From positions 157,540 to 221,539 of the forward strand of contig JANXYK010000029.1 of assembly GCA_025350055.1 (NCBI GenBank): a stretch of 64,000 nt of DNA, in the 5' to 3' direction. The notes below the pieces were generated by a model. The model had not been told where the DNA came from and did no database searches. It saw only the letters and a list, made by a program, of their open reading frames with translations. The stretch comes from Gammaproteobacteria bacterium. GTDB lineage: Bacteria; Pseudomonadota; Gammaproteobacteria; Steroidobacterales; Steroidobacteraceae. This document shows, piece after piece, positions 1 to 9,259 of the stretch (position 1 is its first letter; the number at the start of each line of letters is the position of its first letter). Position numbers and translations under genes: made by a program.

Positions 1-131
1 GGCTCCAACTCCTAAGTAGCTTAAGGTTGCGAGCGCCGTTGGCATTTAAGCCACGATGTCTCAAGCCTGGCTGGGCTGTACCCAGTCGCAGCGCCCCTTG
101 AGGCACCGGCGTGCCATGGGGCACGTCGAGG
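1..131 (-). other. Structured 5' leader of an off-window gene
   Basis: This is the expected transcript leader below the TATAAT promoter, read leftwards. It holds a nested hairpin: outer arms at 60-65 and 97-102 (CTCAAG/CTTGAG) and inner arms at 71-75 and 81-85. A TAGGAG ribosome-binding-like sequence lies 8 bases from the window edge, so a start codon probably falls just outside. An 18-codon ATG frame (117 down to 61) lies inside the leader but has no clear ribosome-binding site. Whether the leader regulates anything is inference. Confidence 0.4.
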
Positions 132-137
132 GCGGTG

Positions 138-167
138 ATTATACGGGCCGGCCGGCCCGGCTATCAA
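138..167 (-). promoter_or_regulatory. Sigma-70 promoter for a gene left of the window
   Basis: Read on the minus strand there is a perfect -10 box TATAAT (138-143) and a -35 box TTGATA (162-167) separated by 18 bases. It begins just past the oxyR stop and points off the left edge. It is a near-consensus promoter by sequence. Which gene it drives cannot be seen. Confidence 0.65.
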
Positions 168-177
168 ATCAGGGCCA

Positions 178-1077
178 TCAATTGCTGTCGCGCAGCACGT
201 CTGCGAGCGCCTGCATGTCGGCCAGGCGCGAAGTGGAGCGGCGCGCCCCGAGCGCGATCTTGCGGCTGGGGCAGGGTCGGGCCAGCGGCCGGGCCTGCAG
301 GCGCGGGCTCTTCGTCAGGCCGCTCTTCACCGCCATCTCCGGGATCAACCCTACACCCAGATCGGCTTCAATCATCTGCACCAGGGTCAGCAGGCTCGTG
401 GCCTCCAGTCCGTGCTTGTCGCGACGCGATTCCGCCGCGTCGCAAGCATGTAGCGAGTGATCGCGCAGGCAGTGACCTTCCTCGAGCAGCAACAGCCGAT
501 CTGCGAGCGCGGAGGTCATGGCAACGCGCGCCGGCTGCAGTTGTTTTTCGTCGCTGCGCCCGACGATCCACAGCTCATCGTCGAACAGCGGCTCCACCAA
601 CAGGTTGGTGGTGTCGAAGGGGAGCGCGAACAGTACGAAGTCGAGTTCGCCGCTGTGCAGGCGCGCCAGCAGTGCGGCGGTGAGATCCTCGCGCAGCGCG
701 AGCTGCAGTCGCGGATAGCGCTTGCGCAGCGCGGCGAGCGCGCGCGGCAGCAGGAAAGGCGCAATGGTGGGAATCACGCCGAGCCGCAGCACACCACTCA
801 TCGGTGCGGCACCGGCGGCGGCGAACTCCGTGAGATCGCGCGCCGCGGCCAGGATCGTGCGGGCGCGCTGGCTGACCTCGCGGCCGATCGGCGTCATCAG
901 CACCGACCGGCGATCGCGCTCGACCAGGCGCACGCCCAGCAGCTGCTCGAGTTCCTTGATGCCGGCGCTCAGCGTCGGTTGGCTCGCGTGGCAGGCACGC
1001 GCCGCGCGCGTGAAACTCAAGCTGTCTTCGAGCGCCACCAGGTATTGCAGTTGCCGCAGCGAAGTGAGCGTGGCCAT
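178..1077 (-). CDS. oxyR: Hydrogen-peroxide sensor regulator OxyR
   Basis: LysR-family transcription factor of 299 residues. The N-terminal winged helix-turn-helix covers about residues 1-65 (RQLQYLVALEDSLSFTRAA) and an effector domain follows. The peroxide-sensing motif GHCLRDHSLHAC is present, with cysteines 203 and 212 corresponding to the C199/C208 redox pair of E. coli OxyR. In that family the oxidised disulfide form activates antioxidant genes. I chose the ATG at 1077 because the LysR fold begins there; the frame is open further upstream but overlaps the preceding gene. It starts 5 bases after the molybdopterin oxidoreductase stop, so the two are probably cotranscribed, an unusual partner for oxyR. 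Confidence 0.9.
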   Translation of the reverse strand: MATLTSLRQLQYLVALEDSLSFTRAARACHASQPTLSAGIKELEQLLGVRLVERDRRSVLMTPIGREVSQRARTILAAARDLTEFAAAGAAPMSGVLRLGVIPTIAPFLLPRALAALRKRYPRLQLALREDLTAALLARLHSGELDFVLFALPFDTTNLLVEPLFDDELWIVGRSDEKQLQPARVAMTSALADRLLLLEEGHCLRDHSLHACDAAESRRDKHGLEATSLLTLVQMIEADLGVGLIPEMAVKSGLTKSPRLQARPLARPCPSRKIALGARRSTSRLADMQALADVLRDSN

Positions 1078-1082
1078 GTGCG

Positions 1083-3110
1083 CTAGTGCGCGGCGACTTC
1101 GACGCGCGCGTCGTTGTAGCAGGCGCCGAAGGCTAGATCCGCCTTGTGCGAAGGCGCCAGCGCCGAAACGGTCTGCCCATTCGTACTGGTACGCAGCCAC
1201 GCACCCTTGTCGGAGCTGACCACGCCCGGACGCACTGCGGCGCTCACGTGCAGCTTGAGGAACACCTGCCCCAGCTCGTTCCACACTTTGACGATCGCAC
1301 CATCGCTCAGGCGACGCGCGTCTGCATCAGCCGGATTCATCTCGAGCAGCGGCGTCCCATCGCTGGCCGCCAGGCCGCCAAAGGTCGAGGTGATGCGCTG
1401 GTCGGAAGCCGGCGTGATCAGTGCCAGCGGGAAACCCGACTGCACCGGGCGGAAGCTGGGCAGCGCGGCGTCGTAGCGCGCGCGCAGTGTTGACGACTCG
1501 AGCTCGATCTTGCCACTGGGCGTACGCGGCACCACGTTCTTGAACAGCACCGGCTCTTCGCCGCCGAACTCCATGCGCAATGCCTGGTTGAGCGGCAGCT
1601 GGCTCGGACGCATGCCGCCCATGCGCGGATCCTCCGCATTCAGCGCCTGATCCATCAGTTCGCTGTCGCTCTCGCGGAACGCCGCGTCCTTGAAGCCAAA
1701 ACGCGCCGCGAGCCGGCGGAAGATCTCGGTATTTGGCAGGCTCTCGCCCACCGGCGGAATAACCGCCTCCGCGCGCTGCAGGAACTGCTGGCCATAGGCC
1801 GAGTAGATATCCGCGTGTTCGAAGTGCGTGCAGGCCGGCAGGATGATGTCGGCGTAGTGCATGCTGTCGGTCATCGCGACTTCGATGCCGACACTGAACA
1901 GATCCTCGCGCGCCAGCCCTTTGCGCAGGCGGTTCTGGTCCGGGTGCACGATCAGCGGATTGTGGTTGTAGATGAACAGCGCCTTGAGCGGTGGCGCGAG
2001 CTGGTCATCGAGCAGCAAGCCCCCGACATCGATGATATTCAGCGTGCGCGCTTTCGATGGAGCGAAATCCGCGCGCGTGAGTCTGTCGCCGGTCTTGGGG
2101 AAGGCGTGGCCGGCGCCGCCCACGATGCCGCCGCCCGCTACGCCGAATTTTCCAGCCAGCGCGGGCAGGGCGGCGATCGCGCGCAGCCCCGAGCCGCCGT
2201 TCTGGTTGCGCTCCAGGCCGTTGCCCCAGGCGATCACCGCCGGCGAGGCCTCCTGATACCAGCGCGCCAGCGTGCGGATGTCTTCCAGCGGCACACCGCA
2301 GATTTCCGCGGCGCGCTCGGGCGGATAGGCGCGCGCGAGTGCCATGTAGCTCTCGGCGCCCTGCACGTGTTGCGCGATGAACTCGCGATCAAAACCGCCG
2401 AGTTTTTCCAGCTCAACGGCGAGCGCCCAGGCCAGCACCACATCGGTACCCGGCCGCACCGCCAGATACAGTTGCGACTGCTCGGCCACTTTCACGCGCC
2501 GCGGATCGACCACCACCAGCCGCGCGCCATTGCGCTTGGCGGCGTTGATCTGGCGCATCAGGTGCAGGTTGCAGGCCGTGGCGTTGTTGCCCCAGACGAT
2601 GATGAGTTTCGCGAGGCTGACCTGCTGCAGCGGCGTACCGGGCGCATTGCCATAGGTGCCGGAGTAAGCGGCGCTGCGGATGCCACCGCACAGCGGGTTG
2701 CGCTCGAGGAGCGAGGCGCCGAGCCGATAGAAAAAGCGCAGCGACATCGAGTCGCCCGCCAGCATGCCGTGCGGGCCGGCATAGTTCAGCGGCAACACGG
2801 CCTCGGCGCCGTGCTGCGCGATGATCGCGCTGACACGCGCATGAATGGTATCCAGCGCTTCCTGCCAGCTGATGCGCTCGTAGCGACCATCGCCCTTCTT
2901 GCCCACGCGCTTCAACGGATAGCGCAGCCGGTTCTCGCCGTGCACGAAATCCGGATAGTTGTTCGCCACCTTGGCGCACACCGCGCCGTGCGTGATCGGA
3001 TTGACCTTCGAGCCGTGCACCTTGATCACCTGATCGTCTGCCACGGTCACCGACAGGCTGCAGGTATCGGGGCAATCGAGCGGACAGACGCTGGGTTTCT
3101 CGGCATTCAT
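1083..3110 (-). CDS. Molybdopterin-dependent oxidoreductase (MopB superfamily)
   Basis: 675 residues. The N-terminus carries an iron-sulfur motif C-x3-C-x3-C-x27-C (Cys 9, 13, 17, 45), followed by the molybdopterin oxidoreductase domain (residues about 50-480) and a C-terminal molybdopterin-dinucleotide-binding domain (from about 555). It resembles formate dehydrogenase/nitrate reductase catalytic subunits of the single-subunit cytoplasmic type. No twin-arginine signal is seen. The substrate cannot be read from sequence. The start at 3110 places the Cys cluster at the N-terminus as in the family; a longer open frame upstream runs into the divergent pseudouridine synthase. No cofactor-chaperone or electron-transfer subunit is adjacent; oxyR follows directly. 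Confidence 0.85.
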   Translation of the reverse strand: MNAEKPSVCPLDCPDTCSLSVTVADDQVIKVHGSKVNPITHGAVCAKVANNYPDFVHGENRLRYPLKRVGKKGDGRYERISWQEALDTIHARVSAIIAQHGAEAVLPLNYAGPHGMLAGDSMSLRFFYRLGASLLERNPLCGGIRSAAYSGTYGNAPGTPLQQVSLAKLIIVWGNNATACNLHLMRQINAAKRNGARLVVVDPRRVKVAEQSQLYLAVRPGTDVVLAWALAVELEKLGGFDREFIAQHVQGAESYMALARAYPPERAAEICGVPLEDIRTLARWYQEASPAVIAWGNGLERNQNGGSGLRAIAALPALAGKFGVAGGGIVGGAGHAFPKTGDRLTRADFAPSKARTLNIIDVGGLLLDDQLAPPLKALFIYNHNPLIVHPDQNRLRKGLAREDLFSVGIEVAMTDSMHYADIILPACTHFEHADIYSAYGQQFLQRAEAVIPPVGESLPNTEIFRRLAARFGFKDAAFRESDSELMDQALNAEDPRMGGMRPSQLPLNQALRMEFGGEEPVLFKNVVPRTPSGKIELESSTLRARYDAALPSFRPVQSGFPLALITPASDQRITSTFGGLAASDGTPLLEMNPADADARRLSDGAIVKVWNELGQVFLKLHVSAAVRPGVVSSDKGAWLRTSTNGQTVSALAPSHKADLAFGACYNDARVEVAAH

Positions 3111-3210
3111 GGTGCAAGGTCCGGTGGCGTGGGGGTGCAGCATAACGCAAGGCCGGGCTGCGGATGTGGTAGCCCCCGCCCGCAGGCGCGAGCGCATAAT
3201 GCCGCGACCA

Positions 3211-3948
3211 ATGGTGACAGATTCCAGCAAGGCGCCGCGCGCAGTGCGCCACGGCGTGGCGCGCGTGATCTCCAAACTCGGCCTGGCCTCGCGTACGCAG
3301 GCGACAGCGTGGGTGCTAGCCGGGCGCGTGCGCGTCAATGGCAGCGTGGTGCGGGATCCGGAATTTCCCGTACGTCAGGGCGTGGATCAATTGCACGTCG
3401 ACGACGCGACGGCCACAGCGGTTGAGCGCGTAGTGTTGATACTCAACAAGCCGCGCGGCCTGGTCACCACGCGACAGGACGAGCGCGGCCGCGCGACGGT
3501 CTATCAGTGCCTGTCCGACGCCGATCTGCCCTGGCTCGCGCCGGTGGGGCGTCTCGACAAGGCGAGCGAAGGTTTGCTGCTGTTCTGCAATGATCCCGAG
3601 TGGGCCGCAAGGCTCACTGATCCAGACACCGGACCCGACAAGACCTATCACGTGCAGATCGACCGGCTGCCGGATGCGGCCATGCTCGCCGCGCTCGCGC
3701 GTGGTGCGCTCGTTGACGGCGAGCGATTGAAGTTCAAGTCAGCCAGTTGCCTGCGCACGGGACAACGCAATGGTTGGCTCGAGATCACGCTGGATGAGGG
3801 GCGCAATCGGCAGATCCGCCGCGTGTTCGAAGCGCACGGCCTGGTGGTGCTGCGTCTGGTGCGCGTGAAGATCGGCGCCCTGGCGTTGGGCAAGTTGCCC
3901 AAGGGCAAGTGGCGGCGGCTGAGCGCCGCAGAGATCGCCACACTGTGA
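3211..3948 (+). CDS. RsuA/RluB-family pseudouridine synthase
   Basis: 245 residues. An N-terminal S4 RNA-binding domain (about 10-60; SKLGLASRTQA, AGRVRVNG) precedes the catalytic domain with the signature GRLDKASEGLLL, whose Asp is the catalytic residue. It isomerises uridine in ribosomal RNA; whether it is the RluB, RsuA or RluF type cannot be decided. It could also start at the ATG at 3199, but CATAAT just before that ATG looks like a -10 box, which favours 3211 with a very short leader. It is divergent from the oxidoreductase and lies 10 bases before the methyltransferase gene, so the two are likely one unit. Confidence 0.85.
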   Translation: MVTDSSKAPRAVRHGVARVISKLGLASRTQATAWVLAGRVRVNGSVVRDPEFPVRQGVDQLHVDDATATAVERVVLILNKPRGLVTTRQDERGRATVYQCLSDADLPWLAPVGRLDKASEGLLLFCNDPEWAARLTDPDTGPDKTYHVQIDRLPDAAMLAALARGALVDGERLKFKSASCLRTGQRNGWLEITLDEGRNRQIRRVFEAHGLVVLRLVRVKIGALALGKLPKGKWRRLSAAEIATL

Positions 3949-3958
3949 GTGCCAGACC

Positions 3959-4807
3959 GTGAGTGTGACTTTGCCGCCGCTGCTGACCCTGGCCGTGCAC
4001 GAGCGTCTGCTCGCGGCGCGCGCGTCGGGGACAGATTCCCTGGAGTGCTCGCTGGATCTGGGCCTGTCGAACGCCCGCATCGCAATTGAAGTCGATGCCT
4101 GGTGCTGGAACGAGCGGCGCTTCCCCTATCTCGAGAGCTGCCGAGAACGCACTGTCTATGCCTGGGTTGCCAACGCATTCGAGCCGGTCGCGCGCTTCAG
4201 CACTGCACTGATCAAGCTCGTGCCCAGCGAGTGGGGGCCGCCGACCTTCGAGATCGACGGCATCAAGATGCTGCCGACCGCGCGCGTGTCGCCATACGAG
4301 GATGCGAAGCAGAAAGTGGCGCTCATCGAACCGCGTGGCAAACAGATTCTCGATTCCTGCGGCGGCCTCGGCTACTTCGCCGCCTGGTGCCTGCGTGGCG
4401 GCGCCGCGCGTGTGCAATCCTTCGAGAAGAACGCCGACGTGCTGTGGCTGCGCACACTCAATCCCTGGTCACCGGATAGCCCGTGGTCGCGGTTGGATCA
4501 GCGCGCACTGGAGCTCACGCAGGCCGATGTCACGAGTGTGATTGGCGATCTGCCCGCGGGATCCTTCGATGCCGTGCTGCACGATCCGCCGCGCTTTGGC
4601 ATCGCCGGCGAACTGTATTCGCAGCAGTTCTATGACCAGCTCGCGCGCGTACTCAAGTCACGCGGCCGCTTGTTCCACTACACGGGCGCGCCTAACAAAG
4701 TGAGCCGTGGCCGTGATCTTGCACAGGAAGTATCCAAGCGCCTCGAGCGCGCTGGATTCAAGAGCGCGCTGCACGGCGATGGCGTGCTGGCGCACAGACG
4801 CAGCTGA
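3959..4807 (+). CDS. Class I SAM-dependent methyltransferase
   Basis: 282 residues with a GTG start 10 bases after the pseudouridine synthase. A Rossmann-like motif I (DSCGGLGYFA, about residues 131-140), an acidic motif II region (FEKNADV) and an HDPPRFG motif are visible. The last resembles the NPPY/DPPR catalytic motif of RNA and small-molecule methyltransferases. It resembles the COG2521-type predicted methyltransferases. The substrate is unknown; the position behind an rRNA pseudouridine synthase makes an RNA substrate plausible, but that is inference. Confidence 0.65.
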   Translation: MSVTLPPLLTLAVHERLLAARASGTDSLECSLDLGLSNARIAIEVDAWCWNERRFPYLESCRERTVYAWVANAFEPVARFSTALIKLVPSEWGPPTFEIDGIKMLPTARVSPYEDAKQKVALIEPRGKQILDSCGGLGYFAAWCLRGGAARVQSFEKNADVLWLRTLNPWSPDSPWSRLDQRALELTQADVTSVIGDLPAGSFDAVLHDPPRFGIAGELYSQQFYDQLARVLKSRGRLFHYTGAPNKVSRGRDLAQEVSKRLERAGFKSALHGDGVLAHRRS

Positions 4808-4835
4808 GCTGCGCCGCGCCGGCACAAGATTTTCG

Positions 4836-6023
4836 CTAGCCCTTGCGCGCCGCGCGCCGCGCCATACGGCGACCCGCTGCACCCAGCGCTTCGGCGCGAT
4901 CGGTGCGCTCCCAGGTGAAGTCGGCTTCGGTGCGACCGAAGTGCCCGTACGCCGCCGTCTGCTTGTAGATCGGACGACCGAGATCGAGCATCTTGCGCAG
5001 CCCATAGGGCGTGAGATCGAAATGCCGGCGCACCAGTTCCGTGAGCTGCTCACGATTGAGTGCGCTGGTGCCAAAAGTATCGACCATGATCGAAGTCGGT
5101 TCGGCCACGCCGATCGCGTAGGACACCTGCACTTCGCAACGATCGGCCAGCCCCGCGGCCACCAGGTTCTTCGCCACGTAACGCGCGGCGTAGGCCGCTG
5201 AGCGATCGACCTTCGAAGGATCCTTGCCCGAAAACGCGCCGCCGCCGTGGCGCGCATAGCCGCCATAGGTATCGACAATAATCTTGCGGCCCGTGAGACC
5301 GCAGTCGCCCACGGGCCCGCCGACCACGAAGCGTCCGGTCGGATTGATGTGGTACTGCGTGTGTTTGCCGAGCCAGCGCTTCGGCAACACCGGCTTGATG
5401 ATTTCTTCCATCACCGCTTCGCGCAGTTTCTTGGTCGATATATCGTCGCTATGCTGGGTCGAGAGCACCACGGCCTCGATGCCGATCGGACGATCGTTCT
5501 GGTAACGCAGCGTCACCTGGCTCTTGGCATCGGGCCGCAGCCAGGGCAACTTGCCGCGCTTGCGCACGTCGGCCTGGCGCTTCACCAGCCGGTGCGCGAG
5601 CGTGATCGGCGCCGGCATCAGCACATCGGTCTCGTTGGTGGCGTAGCCGAACATCAGGCCCTGGTCGCCCGCGCCCTGCTGGCGGGCCGACTTGCGATCG
5701 ACGCCGCGCGCGATGTCGGGCGACTGCTTGCCGATGATGTTGATCACGCCGCAGCTCGCGCCATCGAAACCCATCTCCGAGCTGTTGTAGCCAATCTCGA
5801 GCACGGTATCGCGTACCAGTTTTTCGAGGTCGATCCACGCCGAGGTCGTGACCTCGCCGGCCACCACCACCACACCGGTCTTGACCAGCGTCTCGCAGGC
5901 CACGCGGCCGCCCGGATCGACCGCCAGGATGGCGTCGAGCACGGCGTCGGAAATCTGGTCGGCGACTTTGTCCGGATGGCCTTCGGAAACCGATTCCGAG
6001 GTGAACAGGAAGCTGTTGGACAT
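4836..6023 (-). CDS. metK: S-adenosylmethionine synthase
   Basis: 395 residues, standard length. Makes SAM from methionine and ATP in the cytoplasm. Signatures seen: [13 protein letters not shown] near the N-terminus, [12 protein letters not shown] in the ATP-binding loop, and [16 protein letters not shown] in the phosphate-binding segment. The start at ATG 6023 matches the family N-terminus ([12 protein letters not shown]). It is divergent from tkt across a 120-base promoter region. No SAM or SAH riboswitch fold was recognised upstream. Confidence 0.97.
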   Translation of the reverse strand: MSNSFLFTSESVSEGHPDKVADQISDAVLDAILAVDPGGRVACETLVKTGVVVVAGEVTTSAWIDLEKLVRDTVLEIGYNSSEMGFDGASCGVINIIGKQSPDIARGVDRKSARQQGAGDQGLMFGYATNETDVLMPAPITLAHRLVKRQADVRKRGKLPWLRPDAKSQVTLRYQNDRPIGIEAVVLSTQHSDDISTKKLREAVMEEIIKPVLPKRWLGKHTQYHINPTGRFVVGGPVGDCGLTGRKIIVDTYGGYARHGGGAFSGKDPSKVDRSAAYAARYVAKNLVAAGLADRCEVQVSYAIGVAEPTSIMVDTFGTSALNREQLTELVRRHFDLTPYGLRKMLDLGRPIYKQTAAYGHFGRTEADFTWERTDRAEALGAAGRRMARRAARKG

Positions 6024-6057
6024 GCAGGGTCTCGTGGCAGGTTTGTGGAGGCGGCGC

Positions 6058-6063
6058 AGTATA
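6058..6063 (-). promoter_or_regulatory. Putative metK -10 box
   Basis: TATACT read on the minus strand, 34 bases upstream of the metK ATG. The matching -35 region is poor (TTTCCG at a 17-base spacing). It is the best -10 candidate for metK in the divergent region. Confidence 0.4.
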
Positions 6064-6073
6064 GCGGTGTCGC

Positions 6074-6102
6074 TTGCCGGCGGAAAATCGCTGGTGGACA
6101 AT
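6074..6102 (+). promoter_or_regulatory. Putative tkt promoter
   Basis: TTGCCG (6074-6079), a 17-base spacer, then GACAAT (6097-6102), 41 bases before the tkt ATG. Boxes and spacing fit sigma-70. It would drive the tkt-gap-pgk-pyk run. Confidence 0.5.
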
Positions 6103-6143
6103 GCGCGCCCCGTTTCCAGCCCCAGAACCCGAGCGAGAACTCC

Positions 6144-8138
6144 ATGCCGACACGCCGCGAGCTTGCCAATGTCATCCGCGTCCTGGCCATGGATGCCGTC
6201 CAGCAGGCCAATTCCGGGCATCCTGGCGCGCCGATGGGCATGGCCGACATGGGCGAGGTGCTGTGGCGCGAGTTCCTTAAGCACAACCCGGCCAACCCGC
6301 GCTGGTGGGATCGCGACCGCTTCGTGCTCTCGAACGGCCACGCCTCGATGCTGCTCTATGCACTGCTGCACCTGACCGGGTATCCCGTCAGCATGGACGA
6401 GCTGCGCAACTTCCGGCAGCTCGGCAGCCGCACGGCCGGCCATCCCGAACACGACCTGGCGATGGGCATCGAAACCACCACCGGCCCGCTGGGGCAGGGC
6501 CTGGCCAATGGCGTCGGTTTCGCGCTCGCCGAACGCGTGCTGGCCGCGCAGTTCAACCAGCCGGGCCTCGAGATCGTGGACCATCACACCTGGGTGTTCC
6601 TGGGCGATGGCTGCCTCATGGAGGGCGTCTCGCACGAGTCCGCTTCGCTGGCGGGCACGCTGGGCCTCGGCAAGCTGATTTGTCTCTATGACGACAACGG
6701 CATCTCGATCGACGGCAAGGTCGCGGGCTGGTTCGCGGATGATACCGCCAAGCGTTTCGAGGCCTATGGCTGGCAGGTGATCCGCTCGGTGGACGGCCAG
6801 GATGGTGATGCACTGGCTGCGGCCATCCGCACGGCGCAGTCCGACAAGGCCCGGCCCACGCTGATTTGCTGCCGCACCGTGATCGGCTACCCCGCGCCCA
6901 CGCGCGGCGGTACGGCCAAGGCGCACGGCGAGCCGCTCGGCGCCGATGAGATCGCCGCAGTGCGCAAGCTCCTGAACTGGAGCGAGCCGCCGTTCCAGGT
7001 GCCTGCCGCGCTGCGCGAAGCCTGGGATTGCCAGGCCAAGGGCCGCGCCGCTGAGCAAGTCTGGCAGGATCTGTTCCGCCGCTACCAGGCCGCGCACCCC
7101 GCGCTGGCCGCGGAATTCCTGCGCCGCATGCAGGGCGAGCTGCCAGCCAACTGGCCGCAGCAACGCGCCGCGCTGCAAGCGGCAGCGGCGGCGATCAAGA
7201 CGCCGCAAGCCACGCGCGTTTCATCGCAGGGCGCGCTCGATGCCATCGGCGATGGCCTGCCCGAGTTGCTGGGCGGCTCGGCCGATCTCACCGGTTCCAA
7301 CAACACGCTACGCAAGGGCGCGCGCGTGATCACGCCGACCGACGCCTCCGGCAGCTACCTGCACTATGGCGTGCGCGAATTCGGCATGAGCGCCATCATG
7401 AATGGCGTAACGCTGCACGGCGGCCTGCTGCCCTTCGGCGGCACCTTCCTCACCTTCTCCGACTACGCACGCAATGCCGTGCGCATGGCCGCGCTGATGC
7501 ACCAGCGCGTGATCCTTGTGTATACGCACGATTCGATCGGCCTCGGCGAGGACGGCCCCACGCACCAGCCGATCGAGCACCTGGCCTCGCTCCGTGTGAT
7601 GCCGAACCTGCAGCTGTGGCGGCCCGCGGACGCGCTGGAAACCGCGGTGTCGTGGGCACACTCGCTCGAACGCAAGGATGGCCCCTCGGCGCTGGTGCTC
7701 ACGCGCCAGGCCCTGCCGCAGGTCAGCAGCGCGGCGCAGGCCCCAGAGATTGCGCGCGGCGGCTATGTGCTGCTGGACTGCAGTGGCACGCCCGAGTGCA
7801 TCGTGATCGCCACCGGTTCCGAGGTCTCGATTGCGATCGAGGCCGTGCGTTCGGCGCAGGCCCAGGGCAAGCGCGTGCGCCTGGTTTCCATGCCCTGCAC
7901 CGAGGTGTTCGAGGCACAGGATGCCCCCTGGCGGGAAGCCGTGCTGCCCGCCGCCGTGGTGCGCCGGCTCGCGGTCGAGGCGGGTGCCACGGGCCTGTGG
8001 TGGCGCCACGTGGGCAGCAGCGGCCGGGTGCTGGGAATTGACCAGTTTGGTGCGTCGGGAAAGGCGCCCGAGCTGTTCAAGAAATTCGGCCTCACGGCCG
8101 CAAATGTGCTCGCGCTCATACTAGAATTACTGGCCTGA
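6144..8138 (+). CDS. tkt: Transketolase
   Basis: 664 residues, full length. Thiamine-diphosphate enzyme that moves two-carbon units between sugar phosphates in the pentose phosphate pathway. The N-terminal ThDP domain shows [13 protein letters not shown], the GDG...N cofactor motif ([10 protein letters not shown] ... [10 protein letters not shown]) and [17 protein letters not shown] pyrimidine-binding domain (about 350-525) and a C-terminal domain follow. I chose the ATG at 6144 because it gives the family N-terminus; the much longer open frame upstream is an antisense shadow of metK. First gene of a run feeding lower glycolysis. Confidence 0.97.
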   Translation: MPTRRELANVIRVLAMDAVQQANSGHPGAPMGMADMGEVLWREFLKHNPANPRWWDRDRFVLSNGHASMLLYALLHLTGYPVSMDELRNFRQLGSRTAGHPEHDLAMGIETTTGPLGQGLANGVGFALAERVLAAQFNQPGLEIVDHHTWVFLGDGCLMEGVSHESASLAGTLGLGKLICLYDDNGISIDGKVAGWFADDTAKRFEAYGWQVIRSVDGQDGDALAAAIRTAQSDKARPTLICCRTVIGYPAPTRGGTAKAHGEPLGADEIAAVRKLLNWSEPPFQVPAALREAWDCQAKGRAAEQVWQDLFRRYQAAHPALAAEFLRRMQGELPANWPQQRAALQAAAAAIKTPQATRVSSQGALDAIGDGLPELLGGSADLTGSNNTLRKGARVITPTDASGSYLHYGVREFGMSAIMNGVTLHGGLLPFGGTFLTFSDYARNAVRMAALMHQRVILVYTHDSIGLGEDGPTHQPIEHLASLRVMPNLQLWRPADALETAVSWAHSLERKDGPSALVLTRQALPQVSSAAQAPEIARGGYVLLDCSGTPECIVIATGSEVSIAIEAVRSAQAQGKRVRLVSMPCTEVFEAQDAPWREAVLPAAVVRRLAVEAGATGLWWRHVGSSGRVLGIDQFGASGKAPELFKKFGLTAANVLALILELLA

Positions 8139-8195
8139 GGGCTCGCCGGGCGGGCATTCGGCAACTGGATTCGACTGAAAATTTAAGGAAGGTTT

Positions 8196-9212
8196 ATGGC
8201 TGTCAAAGTGGGTATCAATGGTTATGGGCGCATCGGCCGCAACATCCTGCGGGCGCTGTACGAGAGCAACCGGCAGTCCGAGATCCAGATCGTCGCCATC
8301 AATGACTTGTGCGACTCGCAGTCGAATGCGCACCTTACGCAGTACGACACTGCGCACGGCCGCTTCCCTGGCAAGGTCAGCGTCGATGGCGATTCGATCA
8401 TCGTCAATGGCGATCGCATCAAGGTGACCGCGCAGCGCGATCCGGCGCAGATTCCCTGGGGCGCGATGGGCGCCGACATCGTGCTCGAGTGCACCGGCTT
8501 CTTCACCACCAAGGCCGATGCCGGCAAGCACCTGGCGGGCGGCGCAAAGAAGGTCGTGATCTCGGCACCGGGCGGCAAGGACGTGGATGCCACGGTCGTG
8601 TACGGCGTGAACCACAATGTGCTCAAGGCCAGCCACACCGTGATCTCCAATGCCTCCTGCACCACCAATTGCCTGGCGCCGCTCGCCAAAGTGATCAACG
8701 ATGGCATCGGCATCAACAACGGATTGATGACCACCATCCATGCGTATACCAACGACCAGCGTCTCACCGATGTCTATCACGAGGATATCCGGCGCGCGCG
8801 TTCGGCCACGATGTCGATGATTCCCACCAAGACCGGCGCCGCCGCGGCCGTGGGTCTGGTGCTGCCAGAACTCAAGGGCAAGCTCGATGGCTTTGCGATC
8901 CGCGTGCCGACCATCAACGTGTCGCTGGTCGATCTCACCTTCGTGCCCAAGCGCGCGACCACGGTCGAAGAGATCAACAAGCTGGTGATGGCCGCGGCCT
9001 CGAGCGGCCCGCTCAAGGGCATCCTTGCCTACACCGAGGCGCCGCTGGTGTCGATCGACTACAACCATGATCCGGCCTCATCGACTTACGATGCCACCAT
9101 GACGCGGGTGATCGAGGGGAACCTCGTGAAGGTCTGCGCCTGGTACGACAACGAGTGGGGTTTCTCGAACCGCATGCTCGACACCACGCTGGCCTGGTCG
9201 CGCGCCGTTTGA
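8196..9212 (+). CDS. gap: Glyceraldehyde-3-phosphate dehydrogenase, type I
   Basis: 338 residues. Oxidises glyceraldehyde 3-phosphate to 1,3-bisphosphoglycerate with NAD. The Rossmann motif [11 protein letters not shown] lies at residues 7-17. An Asp follows the second strand (AINDLCD), as in NAD-using forms. The catalytic cysteine is Cys155 in SNASCTTNC. The N-terminal domain resembles the clade that includes Epd/GapB, so a role in erythrose-4-phosphate oxidation is not excluded; the pgk-pyk neighbours favour glycolysis. A strong ribosome-binding site (AAGGAAGG) precedes the ATG. Confidence 0.93.
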   Translation: MAVKVGINGYGRIGRNILRALYESNRQSEIQIVAINDLCDSQSNAHLTQYDTAHGRFPGKVSVDGDSIIVNGDRIKVTAQRDPAQIPWGAMGADIVLECTGFFTTKADAGKHLAGGAKKVVISAPGGKDVDATVVYGVNHNVLKASHTVISNASCTTNCLAPLAKVINDGIGINNGLMTTIHAYTNDQRLTDVYHEDIRRARSATMSMIPTKTGAAAAVGLVLPELKGKLDGFAIRVPTINVSLVDLTFVPKRATTVEEINKLVMAAASSGPLKGILAYTEAPLVSIDYNHDPASSTYDATMTRVIEGNLVKVCAWYDNEWGFSNRMLDTTLAWSRAV

Positions 9213-9259
9213 GCGCTTCCGCCAGCAGCGTCGCCAGCCCGCAGCACTCGCCGCTGCGG

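Noticed and set aside
61..117. 18-codon minus-strand frame as a leader peptide
   Set aside because: No ribosome-binding site and no run of one amino acid's codons; kept only as part of the leader description.
1815..3425. Plus-strand open frame of 536 codons
   Set aside because: Antisense to the molybdopterin oxidoreductase, His/Arg/Ala-rich, no family resemblance; typical of GC-rich codon structure.
5247..6143. Long N-terminal extension of transketolase
   Set aside because: The upstream frame lies opposite metK; the family N-terminus starts at 6144.
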